Shown here: one piece after another, positions 42,735 through 51,964 of the stretch
How positions within the stretch are numbered: position 1 is the first letter of the stretch
How the letters are laid out: every line of letters starts with the position of its first letter
Source: Arthrobacter sp. H16F315
GTDB lineage: Bacteria > Actinomycetota > Actinomycetes > Actinomycetales > Micrococcaceae
Assembly (NCBI RefSeq): GCF_024124825.1
Contig: NZ_JAMXSS010000004.1
Coordinates: forward strand, 111,065-175,064
DNA: 64,000 bases
Direction of reading: 5' to 3'
The notes under the pieces: model-generated
Told to the model about the DNA's origin: nothing
Seen by the model: only the letters and a program-made list of their open reading frames with translations
Database searches by the model: none
Made by a program: the position numbers and the translations under genes

Positions 42735-43952
42735 TAGCCGGGACCAGGCCCAGCGGGTTCTTGGAGACCGCGGCGCCAAGGTGCTCCAAAGTGGCGGCAG
42801 GGACGACAGCCGACAAATCGATTTCCGAGAACGCGTCACGTGGTGCGCCGACCGCGGCAAAGGGGATGTAGGTTTCCTTTCCGGTTGCCGGGTTGATCGT
42901 CTCCGTTCCGACTTCGAGGGAGATGCTCTGAACCAGCCCGCGGCGGTCAGCTTCAAAGATCTCGTGCAGGGTGCGCAACGCGACTTGGTGAACGATTCCC
43001 GCGTACCGGTCTTTCGAGTCTTTCTGCGAAAGCGCCATAGGCGTGATCTCATCGCTGGCCTTCACGTACTTGTACGACTTGATCGTCGGGATCTTGTCCG
43101 GCCCAGGTATAAGAACGCGCAGGGCGAGTTCGGCGGTCCCCGGGTCGAACTCCGACTCATGCTCCACGGTGAAGTCCTCGGGGTACACGGAGTTTGCGAG
43201 CACGATGCCGACGTATTCCTGCACGGCGTCTACAGCCCCATAGCTGAGGTTCGTCATCAACTGGTCAAGCGATGCGTTGTGTTGAGCTGCTTCCGCCTCG
43301 CGTGCCGCGCATTCGTCCTGGTAGCGGGCGCGTGCTGCGGCAAGCGCATGGTGTCGCCGTTGTTCATCTAAGGCGTGTTGATCGGCCAGCTGTTGACGTC
43401 GCCCGGGAAGTTGCCCCATTTCTTGTTCCCAGGAATCGTGGGCATCGGCAAATGCGGCCTCGGCCTGAGCCTGGGCTTCAGCGAGCTTCTTTTTCGCCCA
43501 AATAGGCCAGTTGGGGGAGCGGGTGGTTGAAAGATGGGGGCTTGCGGGTCGGGAAGCGGCCACGGAGCGGGAATCGGGGTCTCCAGCCTGCTGTCGAATG
43601 GGGGATGTTCGACCGTCCGCCGCAGGCTGCCGAGATCGACGTAGTCATCCACATCCAGGGTCGATTCGAGGAGACTGTCGACTTCATCGTAGATGGCAGC
43701 AAGTTCCGCGTTGAGTTGTTCGACTTCCGCCTGCCGAGCGGCGACATGCGCCTCCGCAGCTTCCTTCTCAAGACGCTTCCGGTCAGCTTCGGATGCACGC
43801 TGAAGTGCCTGTGACGCCCTTTGGTCGGCTTTCCATGCCTGCTCTGCGCGGCGGACGGCAGCCGCCTGGTCCCGGGCCGCTGCGCGTTGACGCTGTTCAG
43901 CCTGCCTGTTTTGGTGTTGCATTTCCGCTAAGAATCCCCGACGACTAGCCAC
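42709..43952 (-). pseudogene. Coiled-coil partner protein of the GIY-YIG gene, frameshifted
   Basis: Start GTG 43952 with GGAAGG upstream. The first frame gives an Ala/Arg/Gln-rich coiled coil and a Pro linker to PTGLFG. At GGG (plus strand 43497-43499) the frame is lost, and one added base joins KKKLAEAQAQAEAAFADAHD in the second frame. A C-terminal domain follows (SYGAVDAVQEYVGIVLANSV, KSYKYVKASDEITPMALSQK). Corrected length is about 413 residues. I recognise no catalytic motif. Homologues may be annotated as restriction-like proteins, but I cannot confirm that here. Confidence 0.65.
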
Positions 43953-44240
43953 AACGACCTTCCAGATATGATTTCGTTCAGATTATCAAGCGTTTTGAGC
44001 AATGACGGCCAACCACGCAATTGTGGTCGAGTTTTGTTAGCAGCTCGGCTGTCGCTTTTTTCCACCGATCCACCGGTGAACGATGCGGTTCACCACGCTC
44101 CGAGAGAACTCAAAGAAGCCGAAAAGGGATTTGAAGACAATCCCCACAAGACCAATGACATACCGCACGATCTGGAGATCGCCGGGCCCGCACTTCCGTA
44201 GGTGGCTAATCTGTTCGCCAGCGTCGGTTTTGCTGTTTAT

Positions 44241-44786
44241 TTACTCTTGTCCATCGGTCAGAGACAAAGGAACCAGCTCTGTTCGGATTATCTTTACAAA
44301 CTCTGCCAGTTGCTGTGAAAGGTGATCTTGACTGGAGCTTGCCGTGCTGTTTTCATCCATCCAAAGTGCCGTGCCGTGTGCGAGCAATCCGAGGGAGTTG
44401 CTCATGCGTGCCACGTGACCGCTGGCTTCCGCGGAGCCATAGAGTTGGATGTCGACTGCATGGGTAAGCGCTCTGTGCGCCAAAACCCTAGAGCCCGTCC
44501 GCTGTGCGCCCATCGCCACGAGGAGTTCCGACACGACCTCGATGAAATTTCGGTAACCAAGGGTCCGCTGTGAACGGGCGGATTGCTCGTCCTCGTCTGC
44601 CTTCAGCGTGGCCTTCACGAAGATTTCGTGGTCTCGATCGTCCTTTGCGACTCGTCTGGCGTTCCTCGCCAAGACCTGCTGCGTCAAGATGGTGGCAAGG
44701 GGACCCACAACTGCAGCGATCAGCGCGATCAAAACGGTCGGCCACGAAATGTCTGAACCCGATGTTGCCTCCACAGTTTGGGTCAT
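44241..44786 (-). CDS. Single-pass membrane protein, function unknown
   Basis: About 181 residues; ATG 44786 or 44798. One N-terminal helix (ISWPTVLIALIAAVVGPLAT) then a cytoplasmic helical domain (YRNFIEVVSELLVAMG, EFVKIIRTELVPLSL). No named family recognised. The gap of about 290 bases to the GIY-YIG unit shows nothing clear. Confidence 0.65.
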   Translation of the reverse strand: MTQTVEATSGSDISWPTVLIALIAAVVGPLATILTQQVLARNARRVAKDDRDHEIFVKATLKADEDEQSARSQRTLGYRNFIEVVSELLVAMGAQRTGSRVLAHRALTHAVDIQLYGSAEASGHVARMSNSLGLLAHGTALWMDENSTASSSQDHLSQQLAEFVKIIRTELVPLSLTDGQE

Positions 44787-44798
44787 AAATCGTTGCAT

Positions 44799-45243
44799 CC
44801 CTAGAGCTTAACCGCGAAAGGGGTAACGGTCGCAGATCCAGCCGGTTGCGGTAACACAAACGATCGTTCCGGCCATCGCCCAAGTTCCACATAGGGTCCT
44901 TCCACCGGTCAGCCCTCCGGACCACCTATATGGGCTAGTGTGCGACTTTCAGTTTTAGATTGCGGCGTTCTGTGATCGCTCGATGGCGGTACCGGAATGG
45001 TCAGCTCACTACAGTAAATGGCGGCGGTTCCCGGCCTACACTTTCATTGCCACGTCTGACCTCCTGTTGCGATCTGGGCGATCAGCGCCTCGCGTCCGCC
45101 GAGAGAGGCCGTCGCTTCGGCTCGAGGCATGCACCTATAACGTGTCTCGCAATCGTTTGCCTGCTCCGCGTCGCGCCTCGAAGGGGTCTGCGACGTTGGA
45201 ATCGAATTGCACACCCAACGCCAGAGGCTGCGGGGCTCGGCGG
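44799..45243. other. Intergenic region without a supported gene
   Basis: About 445 bases. Plus-strand open frames here (44960-45412) have Arg/Cys-rich translations and overlap a better minus-strand lipoprotein gene, so they look non-coding. No repeats seen. Confidence 0.4.
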
Positions 45244-45618
45244 TTACTTGCTGGCCACCAGGTCCGTCAGGCAAACGGCGGCGATGCTGCCAAACGTATT
45301 GTCCTTGACCCTACGGTCGTTTGCCTTTGTCGGAACGCACTTGAGAATGTCCATCTCGTCTATGCCATGCTTCTTCCGGAATTCCACTAGGACGCTTCCC
45401 GCCCGACTGTAGTTTTCACTGGTTGAGGCAGTGTCGGTTGCGGCGAAGGCATCGTCGAGCGCCTCCTTAAGCTGGCTTTTGGAGGGGTCGCCGTTGAAGG
45501 ATATGAGCATTTGGTCCAATGGGTCGGTCGGCGGTTTTGAGGCCTCCGGCTGCGCGCCACACCCAACCAACATAACGGTCAAGATGGATACGGACGCGAT
45601 GGATCCCCAAATGTTCAT
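45244..45618 (-). CDS. Small lipoprotein, function unknown
   Basis: 124 residues with a lipoprotein signal (ASVSILTVMLVGCGAQPE; lipobox LVGC), a Pro linker and a small domain with two cysteines (ILKCVPT and AVCLTDL). Resembles actinobacterial short secreted lipoproteins; no family named. Confidence 0.7.
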   Translation of the reverse strand: MNIWGSIASVSILTVMLVGCGAQPEASKPPTDPLDQMLISFNGDPSKSQLKEALDDAFAATDTASTSENYSRAGSVLVEFRKKHGIDEMDILKCVPTKANDRRVKDNTFGSIAAVCLTDLVASK

Positions 45619-45673
45619 GGCTCAGTATCACAGGCGCTCCGAGATACTTGTGAATGCGGATGTCTAGGCACCC

Positions 45674-46252
45674 TTAGCCGCTGACGAACTGCATCTTGGC
45701 TTCGCCGTCTGGGCAACGGTCAACGTCTGCGCCGTCCACGGTCACGGTCCCGGACCACGCGAACGCGGCACCCAGGCCCGCGAGCTTTGAGAGCGGGTAT
45801 CGGGTGCTGACCTGCTTGTCCGCGGCGACGGCCCCGTTGGTGATGTTTTCCTGTTTGGACGTCGTGAGGTTGAAGACGAAGTTGGCGATTTCTCTGCCAT
45901 TCTGGAACTTGGAACCGATTTGGTAGCCGGTCTTGCCGTCAAGGCTCCACGCAGTTATGGAATAGAGGACGGTCCCCGTCGTGGGAACGTCGTCACCGGT
46001 TGTGAAGACCACAAACATGAGACTGCCGTCGCTCAGCAGCCGGACCTGGTCAAGATCGACGGCTTTGGATGTTGAATCACCGGCTCCGTCCTTGCAGATG
46101 GATTCCCCGGTTTTGTCTTTTGCAGGCGGTGTCGCGGACGCCACCGCCTGAACCGGACTGGGCTGACTCTGTGCCGACTTGGCATCGTGGGCAGTCCCGC
46201 AGCTCGTCAATGCCAGAGCGGCAACCGCCAACGTCCCCCAAGTTTTCCGCAT
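45674..46252 (-). CDS. Lipoprotein, function unknown
   Basis: 192 residues: lipobox signal (LAVAALALTSCGTAHD), a Ser/Ala/Pro linker, then a beta-rich domain (QVRLLSDGSLMFVVFTTGDD, AWSGTVTVDGADVDRCPD) with cysteines CKDG and RCPD. Same strand and style as the preceding lipoprotein 55 bases downstream, so possibly one unit. No family recognised. Confidence 0.7.
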   Translation of the reverse strand: MRKTWGTLAVAALALTSCGTAHDAKSAQSQPSPVQAVASATPPAKDKTGESICKDGAGDSTSKAVDLDQVRLLSDGSLMFVVFTTGDDVPTTGTVLYSITAWSLDGKTGYQIGSKFQNGREIANFVFNLTTSKQENITNGAVAADKQVSTRYPLSKLAGLGAAFAWSGTVTVDGADVDRCPDGEAKMQFVSG

Positions 46253-46562
46253 GCGCTCATCTAACCACGAGCCGCCGGATTCGGATTCGCGCGGGTGCCC
46301 GGATAGGTGTCAGCATTTCAGCGGTGATACTCGTCCTGTTCCCAGAGGCCCACCGCAGCGTCAGGCACTGCCCCGCATCCTTGAAACACCTCAGTCTCAC
46401 AAACGATCGATTACTGAGAAAGTCGGGCGGTTTTCAGGGCGGGTCAGGAGTGTCGAGGATCGCGCGGTTCGACACGCCCCGCCACAGTCTCAGAATGCCG
46501 TCCAACAACAGATAGTCTCACAACGGCAAATGGTTCGGGATTAAGAGAATAGTGAGGCGACA
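46253..46562. promoter_or_regulatory. Upstream region of resolvase with res-like repeats
   Basis: Contains GTGTCGA...TTCGACAC (about 46450-46475) nested in GGCGGG...CCCGCC, and two related AGTCTCACAA motifs (about 46391 and 46512). Inverted and direct repeats just before a serine resolvase gene suggest its recombination site (res). Confidence 0.45.
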
Positions 46563-47111
46563 ATGGCTGTAATCGGCTACGCGAGGGTTTCCACCGCGGA
46601 ACAGAACCTTGATCTGCAGCTCAATGCACTCCAGGCGGCCGGCGCAGCCCGAACCTTTGCCGACAAGGGCGTCAGTGGATCCGCAGCCGAACGCCCTCAG
46701 CTGTCCAAAGCCCTGGACCGGCTGGAGACCGGCGACGTACTCACCGTATGGAAGCTCGACCGTTTGGGACGCAACACCCGGCACGTCTTGGACCTTATCG
46801 AGAACATCCGAGAACGGGGAGCAGGTTTCCGTTCCCTGACCGAAGGTCTGGACACGACCGGGCCCATGGGCACCGCGATGCTGACGATCGTGGCCGCATT
46901 CGCGCAGCTGGAGCGCGACACGATGATCGAACGCACCAGGGCCGGCCTCGCTGCGGCCGCGGCCAACAACCGCCACGGCGGAAGGCCACGCAAAATCGAT
47001 GACGCTGCCGCCGCCCGGGCCAAGGAGCTCAAAGGCAAAGGCATCAGTGCCTCCGACATCGGCAAGATGCTCGGAGTCTCCCGCGCCACTGTCTATCGAT
47101 ATCTTCTCTAG
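46563..47111 (+). CDS. Serine resolvase (Tn3/TniR type)
   Basis: 182 residues. Catalytic domain with YARVSTAEQN (nucleophile Ser), VWKLDRLGRNTRHVLDLI, FAQLERDTMIERTRAGLAAA, and a C-terminal helix-turn-helix GISASDIGKMLGVSRATVYR. Such enzymes resolve transposon cointegrates. It stands 120 bases left of a Tn402-like transposon end, consistent with a TniR-type role, though the end faces away from it. Confidence 0.88.
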   Translation: MAVIGYARVSTAEQNLDLQLNALQAAGAARTFADKGVSGSAAERPQLSKALDRLETGDVLTVWKLDRLGRNTRHVLDLIENIRERGAGFRSLTEGLDTTGPMGTAMLTIVAAFAQLERDTMIERTRAGLAAAAANNRHGGRPRKIDDAAAARAKELKGKGISASDIGKMLGVSRATVYRYLL

Positions 47112-47231
47112 GCAGTACGGTTCCTAGCGTTGAGAGACGACCTGGAGTGTAGCGCTTAGGGCACGTTCACCGGGCAGTTTTGCAGGCAGGTCATACGGGA
47201 ATCAGAGAGTCCCTGCATTATGGCTTTCTCG

Positions 47232-47280
47232 TGTCAGTTTCAGAAGCCGCCTGTACGGAATGTCAGAAGTTGTCTGCACC
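47232..47280. mobile_element. Tn402/Tn5053-like terminal repeat, site 1
   Basis: The 25 bases from 47232 start TGTCAGTTTCAGAAG and match the class 1 integron/Tn402 terminal repeat at about 21 of 25 positions. An internal repeat TGTCAGAAGTTGTCTGCACC follows at 47261-47280, as the multiple transposase sites of that family do. The orientation places the element interior to the right, over cassette B. Confidence 0.65.
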
Positions 47281-47355
47281 ACTTCTGGCTTTGTGTTCCA
47301 CGCAGCGTTTGGAGTTCGGGTGTCGAAGCCGGACGGGCGGGTGGTCGGTACAGAA

Positions 47356-47384
47356 TTGCTTGGATACATCGTGGGCTGTACTTT
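47356..47384 (+). promoter_or_regulatory. Promoter of cassette B
   Basis: TTGCTT (47356-47361), 17 bases, TACTTT (47379-47384), six bases before ATG 47391. The distance implies a leaderless mRNA. CmtR would be expected to bind here. Confidence 0.5.
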
Positions 47385-47390
47385 GAAGTC

Positions 47391-47717
47391 ATGGAAACAC
47401 TCACCCATGCTCCGGTTCTGGCGCGGTTCGGCTACGCCGTCTCTGATCCCACCCGGGCCCGGATCCTTTTGGCCCTCGCGGAGGCCCCCGCCTATCCTTC
47501 GGACCTGGCTGATTCGCTTGACGTGTCGCGGCAGAGCATCTCCAACCATTTGACGTGTCTTCGGGGCTGCGGCCTCGTCGTGTCTGTTCCGGACGGCCGC
47601 CGGAGCCGGTACGAGCTCGCCGATGCCAGGCTGGGCCATGCGATCAGTGACCTGCTCGGCGTCGTGCTGGCCGTGGACCCGTCCTGCTGCTCACCGGACG
47701 GGACGTGCCTGACGTGA
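47391..47717 (+). CDS. cmtR: CmtR-like Cd(II)/Pb(II)-sensing ArsR repressor (cassette B)
   Basis: 108 residues. Winged helix with NHLTCLRGCGLV (the Cys-x3-Cys pair of Mycobacterium CmtR) and a C-terminal VVLAVDPSCC that matches the third Cys region. Directly after the promoter, first gene of cassette B. The next start overlaps its stop. It differs from the cassette A copy in many residues, so the two may bind different metals or operators. Confidence 0.9.
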   Translation: METLTHAPVLARFGYAVSDPTRARILLALAEAPAYPSDLADSLDVSRQSISNHLTCLRGCGLVVSVPDGRRSRYELADARLGHAISDLLGVVLAVDPSCCSPDGTCLT

Positions 47718-48478
47718 GCACCTCCCAACTCGCACCGGCCCCGGCCCGCCGCGCCGTTCTCAGCCGCCGGATCCGGCTCTTCGCCGCCGCGACCATCAGC
47801 TACAACGTTATCGAGGCCGTTGTCGCTCTTTGGGCCGGCGGCGTCGCGGACTCCTCCGCCCTGATCGGGTTCGGACTCGATTCGGTGATCGAGGTCGCCT
47901 CCGCCGTCGCCCTCTCCTGGCAGTTCTCCACCAAGGACCCGGAACGGCGCGAGCATCTGACTTTGCGGATCATCGCAATATCCTTCTTCGCCCTCGCCGC
48001 CTTCGTCACCGTCGATTCCGTGACGTCCCTGGCCGGCGGCGGTGAAGCGCAGCACTCCACACCGGGCATCATCATCGCTGCACTGAGCCTGGCCATCATG
48101 CCGGTGCTGTCCTGGTTGCAGCGCCGCGCCGGACGGGAGCTCGGATCCCGGACGGCAGTGGCGGACTCCAAACAGACCCTGCTCTGCACATACCTCTCTG
48201 CCGTGCTGCTGCTCGGGCTGGTATTGAACAGCGCGCTGGGCTGGTGGTGGGCCGACGCCGGCGCGGCACTGGTCATCGCCGTGATTGCCGTTCGCGAAGG
48301 CATAAACGCGTGGAAAGGCGACGTCTGCTGCACCGTCCCGCACGCCGCTGAGGCGCCCGGCGCCGAAGCAACGGGCCCGGCGGCAACTCCCGCCGACGGC
48401 TGCTGCGAGGGCTGCGCTACCGCTCCGGAGCCGACGGCCGTGACTCTCGGCCCGAATTTGGGACGCAGGAACGCCTGA
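47705..48478 (+). CDS. Cation diffusion facilitator-like transporter with Cys-rich tail (cassette B only)
   Basis: About 257 residues, GTG 47705 or 47714, both overlapping cmtR. Six helices; the metal-site motifs DSSALIGFGLDSVIE (helix 2) and WWADAGAAL (helix 5) are CDF-like. The C-terminus has Cys pairs (GDVCCTVP, DGCCEGCATA) in place of the usual cytoplasmic domain, which could bind Cd/Pb/Cu. This gene and the next are absent from cassette A. Confidence 0.8.
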   Translation: MPDVSTSQLAPAPARRAVLSRRIRLFAAATISYNVIEAVVALWAGGVADSSALIGFGLDSVIEVASAVALSWQFSTKDPERREHLTLRIIAISFFALAAFVTVDSVTSLAGGGEAQHSTPGIIIAALSLAIMPVLSWLQRRAGRELGSRTAVADSKQTLLCTYLSAVLLLGLVLNSALGWWWADAGAALVIAVIAVREGINAWKGDVCCTVPHAAEAPGAEATGPAATPADGCCEGCATAPEPTAVTLGPNLGRRNA

Positions 48479-48481
48479 GCC

Positions 48482-48796
48482 ATGGACTTCGAACTACGCA
48501 CCATCCCGGGCTGCCCGAACAGCGGTCCGGCCCTGGAGCTGTTCCGAGAGGTTCTTGCCGCAGAAGGCAAGGGCACGGAACCCCTGACCGTCCGTGAGGT
48601 GGTCTCCGAGACCGAGGCCCAAGACCTCCGGTTCCACGGTTCCCCCTCCTTCGTCGCGAACGGACGCGACCTGTTTCCGGCGGAATCCGCCCCGGCCCTG
48701 AGCTGCCGCCTCTACAGTGCCGGGCACGGCGTGGCGGGACTTCCCGACATCGAGTCCCTGCGCACGGCGATCCGCAGCCGCGATTCCCAAATATGA
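48482..48796 (+). CDS. Thioredoxin-like small protein (cassette B only)
   Basis: 104 residues. ELRTIPGCPNSGPALELFRE has a GCPNS redox-type motif with one Cys (CxxS), then FHGSPSFVANGRDLFP with the cis-Pro loop. This is the small thioredoxin-fold family often called (seleno)protein or alkylmercury-lyase-like next to heavy-metal genes. Starts three bases after the CDF gene. Confidence 0.75.
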   Translation: MDFELRTIPGCPNSGPALELFREVLAAEGKGTEPLTVREVVSETEAQDLRFHGSPSFVANGRDLFPAESAPALSCRLYSAGHGVAGLPDIESLRTAIRSRDSQI

Positions 48797-48845
48797 CCTG
48801 TCAACGGCGTCATCCCACCGAACCACACACCTTGGAGACACACGC

Positions 48846-49763
48846 ATGAGCGGTCACGACCACGACCACGGCGCGGCCGCAGCGGGGAACCGGAGCAAAC
48901 TGATCCTCGTCTTTGCCATCACGTTCACCGTGATGATCGCGGAGATCATCGGCTCGTTCCTCACCGGCAGCCTGGCGCTCCTGGCCGACGCCGGCCACAT
49001 GTTCACCGACTCGACCGGGCTGCTGATCGCCCTGATCGCCGCCTCGCTGGCCCTGAAACCGGCCACGGCCAAACGGACCTGGGGGTACAAGCGCGCCGAA
49101 ATCATCGCCGCGGCCGGGCAGGCCGCCCTGCTGCTGGGCGTCGGCGGCTTCGTCATCGTGGAGGCCATCCGCCGCCTCATCGAGCCTCCCGAAATCGGAG
49201 GCTCAACGATGCTGTGGTTCGGCATCATCGGCCTGGCCGGCAACGCCGTCGGGTTGATTGTTCTGGCCTCGGGCCGGAACCACAACTTCAACATGAAGGC
49301 CGCGTTCCTGGAGGTGCTCAACGACGCGCTGGGATCGGTGGCCGTCATCGCTGCTGCCATCATCATCGCCGTCACCGGCTGGGTCCAGGCCGATGCCGTC
49401 GTTTCCCTCCTGATCGGCGTCCTGATCATTCCCCGCACGCTGAAGCTGCTCCGGGACACCGTCAACGTGCTCATGGAAAACGCCCTCCAGGGCCTGGACA
49501 TGGCCCAGGTCCGCGAGCACATCCTCGCCGTGCCGCACGTCATCGACGTCCACGACCTGCACGCGTCCCTGGTCGCCTCGGGCACGGCCGTTCTTTCCGC
49601 CCACGTGACCGTCGAAGACACCTGCATGACCGACGGGCACGCCGCCGCCATCCTGGCCGATCTGCAGCACTGCGTGGCCGAACACTTCGACGTCAGCGTC
49701 GAACACTCCACCTTCCAGCTCGAACCCGCAGCCCACCGCGACCAGGAAAGCATCCACCACTGA
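48846..49763 (+). CDS. czcD: CzcD-like CDF transporter, intact (cassette B)
   Basis: 305 residues: N-terminal HDHDHG, six helices with LADAGHMFTDSTGL and QADAVVSLLIGV metal sites, and a cytoplasmic C-terminal domain with HVIDVHDLHASLV. Full length and in frame, unlike the cassette A copy, whose break lies just after IEPP. Exports Zn/Cd/Co by antiport. Its stop shares a base with the next ATG (TGATG). Confidence 0.92.
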   Translation: MSGHDHDHGAAAAGNRSKLILVFAITFTVMIAEIIGSFLTGSLALLADAGHMFTDSTGLLIALIAASLALKPATAKRTWGYKRAEIIAAAGQAALLLGVGGFVIVEAIRRLIEPPEIGGSTMLWFGIIGLAGNAVGLIVLASGRNHNFNMKAAFLEVLNDALGSVAVIAAAIIIAVTGWVQADAVVSLLIGVLIIPRTLKLLRDTVNVLMENALQGLDMAQVREHILAVPHVIDVHDLHASLVASGTAVLSAHVTVEDTCMTDGHAAAILADLQHCVAEHFDVSVEHSTFQLEPAAHRDQESIHH

Positions 49764-50452
49764 TGACACACACCACGACATCCCCCGCAGTACCGGATCC
49801 CGCAAGAAAGGTCCGTCTGGTCCTCTGGATCCTCCTGGGCGTCATCGTGGCAGCCGGTGTGATCTGGTATTCGGTGTTCACCGCGGCCAAGCAGGCGCCG
49901 CCGGCACCCCAGCCGGCGGCTGATGCTCAGCTGGTCCGTGAGGACAGCCACCGCGTCACCACGCCCGCGGCGGAGAAAGCCCAGCTCGTGGAGTTCCTGG
50001 ACTTCGAATGTGAATCCTGCCGCGCGGCGCAGCCGCTCGTGGAGGAACTGAAGAACGAATTCGGCGACCGGATCACCTTCGTCAACCGCTACTTCCCCCT
50101 ACCCGGACACCGGAACTCGGGAACCGCTGCCCTTGCCGTGGAAGCCGCCGCGCAGCAGGGCAAGTACGAACAGATGTACACCAAAATGTTCGACACCCAG
50201 CCGCAATGGGGCGAAAGGCAGGACTCCCAGGCACCCCTGTTCAGGACCTTCGCGCAGGAGCTGGGACTGGACCTGGCCAAGTACGACGCCGCCGTAGCGG
50301 ACGAAAAAACCATTGACCGGATCCGCAAAGACGTCGCCGACGGCAAAGCCCTGGGAGTGACCGGCACCCCGACCTTCTTCCTCAACGGCCAAAAGCTGAC
50401 ACTCAGTACCGAGGAGGACTTCCGGCAGAAACTCACCGACGCCGCCAAATAG
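49763..50452 (+). CDS. Membrane-anchored DsbA-like thiol oxidoreductase (cassette B)
   Basis: 229 residues, near-identical to 2090-2785: one helix (LVLWILLGVIVAAGVIWY), CESC active site in FLDFECESCRAAQPL and GVTGTPTFFLNG. Translationally coupled to czcD. Likely disulfide chemistry outside the membrane for copper proteins (inferred). Confidence 0.9.
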   Translation: MTHTTTSPAVPDPARKVRLVLWILLGVIVAAGVIWYSVFTAAKQAPPAPQPAADAQLVREDSHRVTTPAAEKAQLVEFLDFECESCRAAQPLVEELKNEFGDRITFVNRYFPLPGHRNSGTAALAVEAAAQQGKYEQMYTKMFDTQPQWGERQDSQAPLFRTFAQELGLDLAKYDAAVADEKTIDRIRKDVADGKALGVTGTPTFFLNGQKLTLSTEEDFRQKLTDAAK

Positions 50453-50537
50453 GCGACTCCGGGGACTCCCGGCCAAGAGAGCCCGCGGCTGACCTGCGCG
50501 AGCAGGAGACCTCCCCGACGGAAAGGAACGACGCACC

Positions 50538-51146
50538 ATGACCCAACTATCCGCGCCGTTCCGGCTGCCGCGCAGCGCCGCCGTCGCGGCTGTCATCCTC
50601 GCCCTGGCCGCCGGTGCCCACACGGGCGCCGGCGGGCAGCTCCCGCCCGCGCCCGTGATAGCCGCCTGTGCGGCCCTGGTTCTGCTCGGCGTCGTCCTGG
50701 TGACCCGGTGGAAACTGACGGCCACGGCACTAGCCGGGATACTCTCCGCCGGACTGTGGATGCTGCACACGGCATTTTCCCTGCTGTCCGAAACGGTCCC
50801 GGCCGGGCCGGCGCCGGGACCTCATCTGCACACAGCCGCGGCAGCCGGGGACCGCATGGCCGCGGCTCATGGCCTGCCGCACAGCCACCTGCCGGCGGAC
50901 CTCGATCCGCCCATGCTCGGCACCCACATCCTGGCCACGCTGGTCACTGCGGTACTCCTGGCCAAGGGCGAAGCGGCGCTGTGGGCCCTGGCAGCCTGGC
51001 TGCGGCCTCTCGCCGGGATCCCGGCTGTCCCGATCCTCGTCACGTCACCGACGATCCCGCCGGTTCCCCGCCGCGCCCTGGTCCGGCGGTGGCGGGCCCT
51101 GCGCCGGCATCCCCTTCGGGGTCCGCCGGCGGCCGCCCGCCTCTGA
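50538..51146 (+). CDS. Copper-cassette membrane protein, function unknown (cassette B)
   Basis: 202 residues with four helices: AAVAAVILALAAGAHTGAGG, PVIAACAALVLLGVVLVTRW, ALAGILSAGLWMLHTAFSLL and LGTHILATLVTAVLLAKGEA. His residues in the outer loops (HLHTAA, HGLPHSHLP) could bind copper. Ribosome site GGAAAGGA before ATG 50538. Intact counterpart of the broken 1361-2001 gene. No family name known to me. Confidence 0.75.
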   Translation: MTQLSAPFRLPRSAAVAAVILALAAGAHTGAGGQLPPAPVIAACAALVLLGVVLVTRWKLTATALAGILSAGLWMLHTAFSLLSETVPAGPAPGPHLHTAAAAGDRMAAAHGLPHSHLPADLDPPMLGTHILATLVTAVLLAKGEAALWALAAWLRPLAGIPAVPILVTSPTIPPVPRRALVRRWRALRRHPLRGPPAAARL

Positions 51147-51299
51147 CGACGCCGCCAATTCCCGCGGCCCGCTGGCGCCGCAGCCGTTCCCCGCCTCGGG
51201 CATCCATGGGCGCTGCATGCCAGCCGGAGCCTCGGCCACCGGTGAGCGCTATGCGGATCTGCAGCCCAGACCCATCTCTCCCGCGAAAGAACAAAACCT

Positions 51300-51914
51300 A
51301 TGCGCGCACGATTCTCCTTCAAGACCCGCCTCCGGCTGGCAGCCATTGCAGCGATCCTGATCCCCGCCGCCACGGCCGCCTCACCGGCACTGGCCCATGA
51401 CTCACTCTCATCGACCAGCCCGGCCGCGGATGCCGTCATCACCCACGCCCCGGAAACCGTGTCCCTGACACTGTCCGAGCCGCCGGCCGATTCCAAGAAC
51501 CTGAACCTCAGCACCATCACCGTCACCGACGGCGCCGGCAAGACCGTCAGCGACGGCAACGTGACCGTCTACGGACCCACGCTGTCCACCAAACTCTCCG
51601 AGGGAGACACGGGAACCTACAAGGTCCTGTGGCGGGCCGTCTCCTCCGACGGGCACCCGATCGAAGGAAACTACACCTTCACCGTCCAGGCGCAGGCCGG
51701 ACAAACGGCCACCTCATCGGCCACAACGTCGCCGGCGGCTGCGCCGTCGGAATCCCCGGCTGCGTCTCCGGCCGCGTCCGCGGCCGCGGAACGCGCCGAG
51801 GGGCCTAATAACGACGGCGCCCCGCTGGTCCTGGGGATCGCGGCAGTGATTCTTGCCGCGGCGATCGGCACAGTACTGGTCCTGCGCAACAGGCGCAAGA
51901 ACACCGGCACCTGA
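51300..51914 (+). CDS. copC: CopC-type periplasmic copper-binding protein (cassette B)
   Basis: 204 residues: signal peptide ending ASPALA, mature His-Asp start, TVSLTLSEPPADSKN, VLWRAVSSDGHPIEG and a C-terminal helix (ALVLGIAAVILAAAIGTVLV region) with RNRRK tail. Same ligands as the cassette A copy. Last gene of the cassette, followed by a hairpin. Confidence 0.92.
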   Translation: MRARFSFKTRLRLAAIAAILIPAATAASPALAHDSLSSTSPAADAVITHAPETVSLTLSEPPADSKNLNLSTITVTDGAGKTVSDGNVTVYGPTLSTKLSEGDTGTYKVLWRAVSSDGHPIEGNYTFTVQAQAGQTATSSATTSPAAAPSESPAASPAASAAAERAEGPNNDGAPLVLGIAAVILAAAIGTVLVLRNRRKNTGT

Positions 51915-51931
51915 CCCCGCTCCCGGCCTGA

Positions 51932-51959
51932 CACTGCCCTTGCGGCCGGACGGGCAGTG
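51932..51959. terminator. Bidirectional terminator between convergent copC and membrane gene
   Basis: CACTGCCC (51932-51939) pairs with GGGCAGTG (51952-51959) across 12 bases. It lies between the stops of two convergent genes (51914 and 51965). Confidence 0.5.
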
Positions 51960-51964
51960 AACGC

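Noticed and set aside
48482-48796. Selenoprotein reading of the thioredoxin-like gene
   Set aside because: The family is sometimes named (seleno)protein, but here the active-site codon is TGC (Cys) and there is no in-frame TGA.
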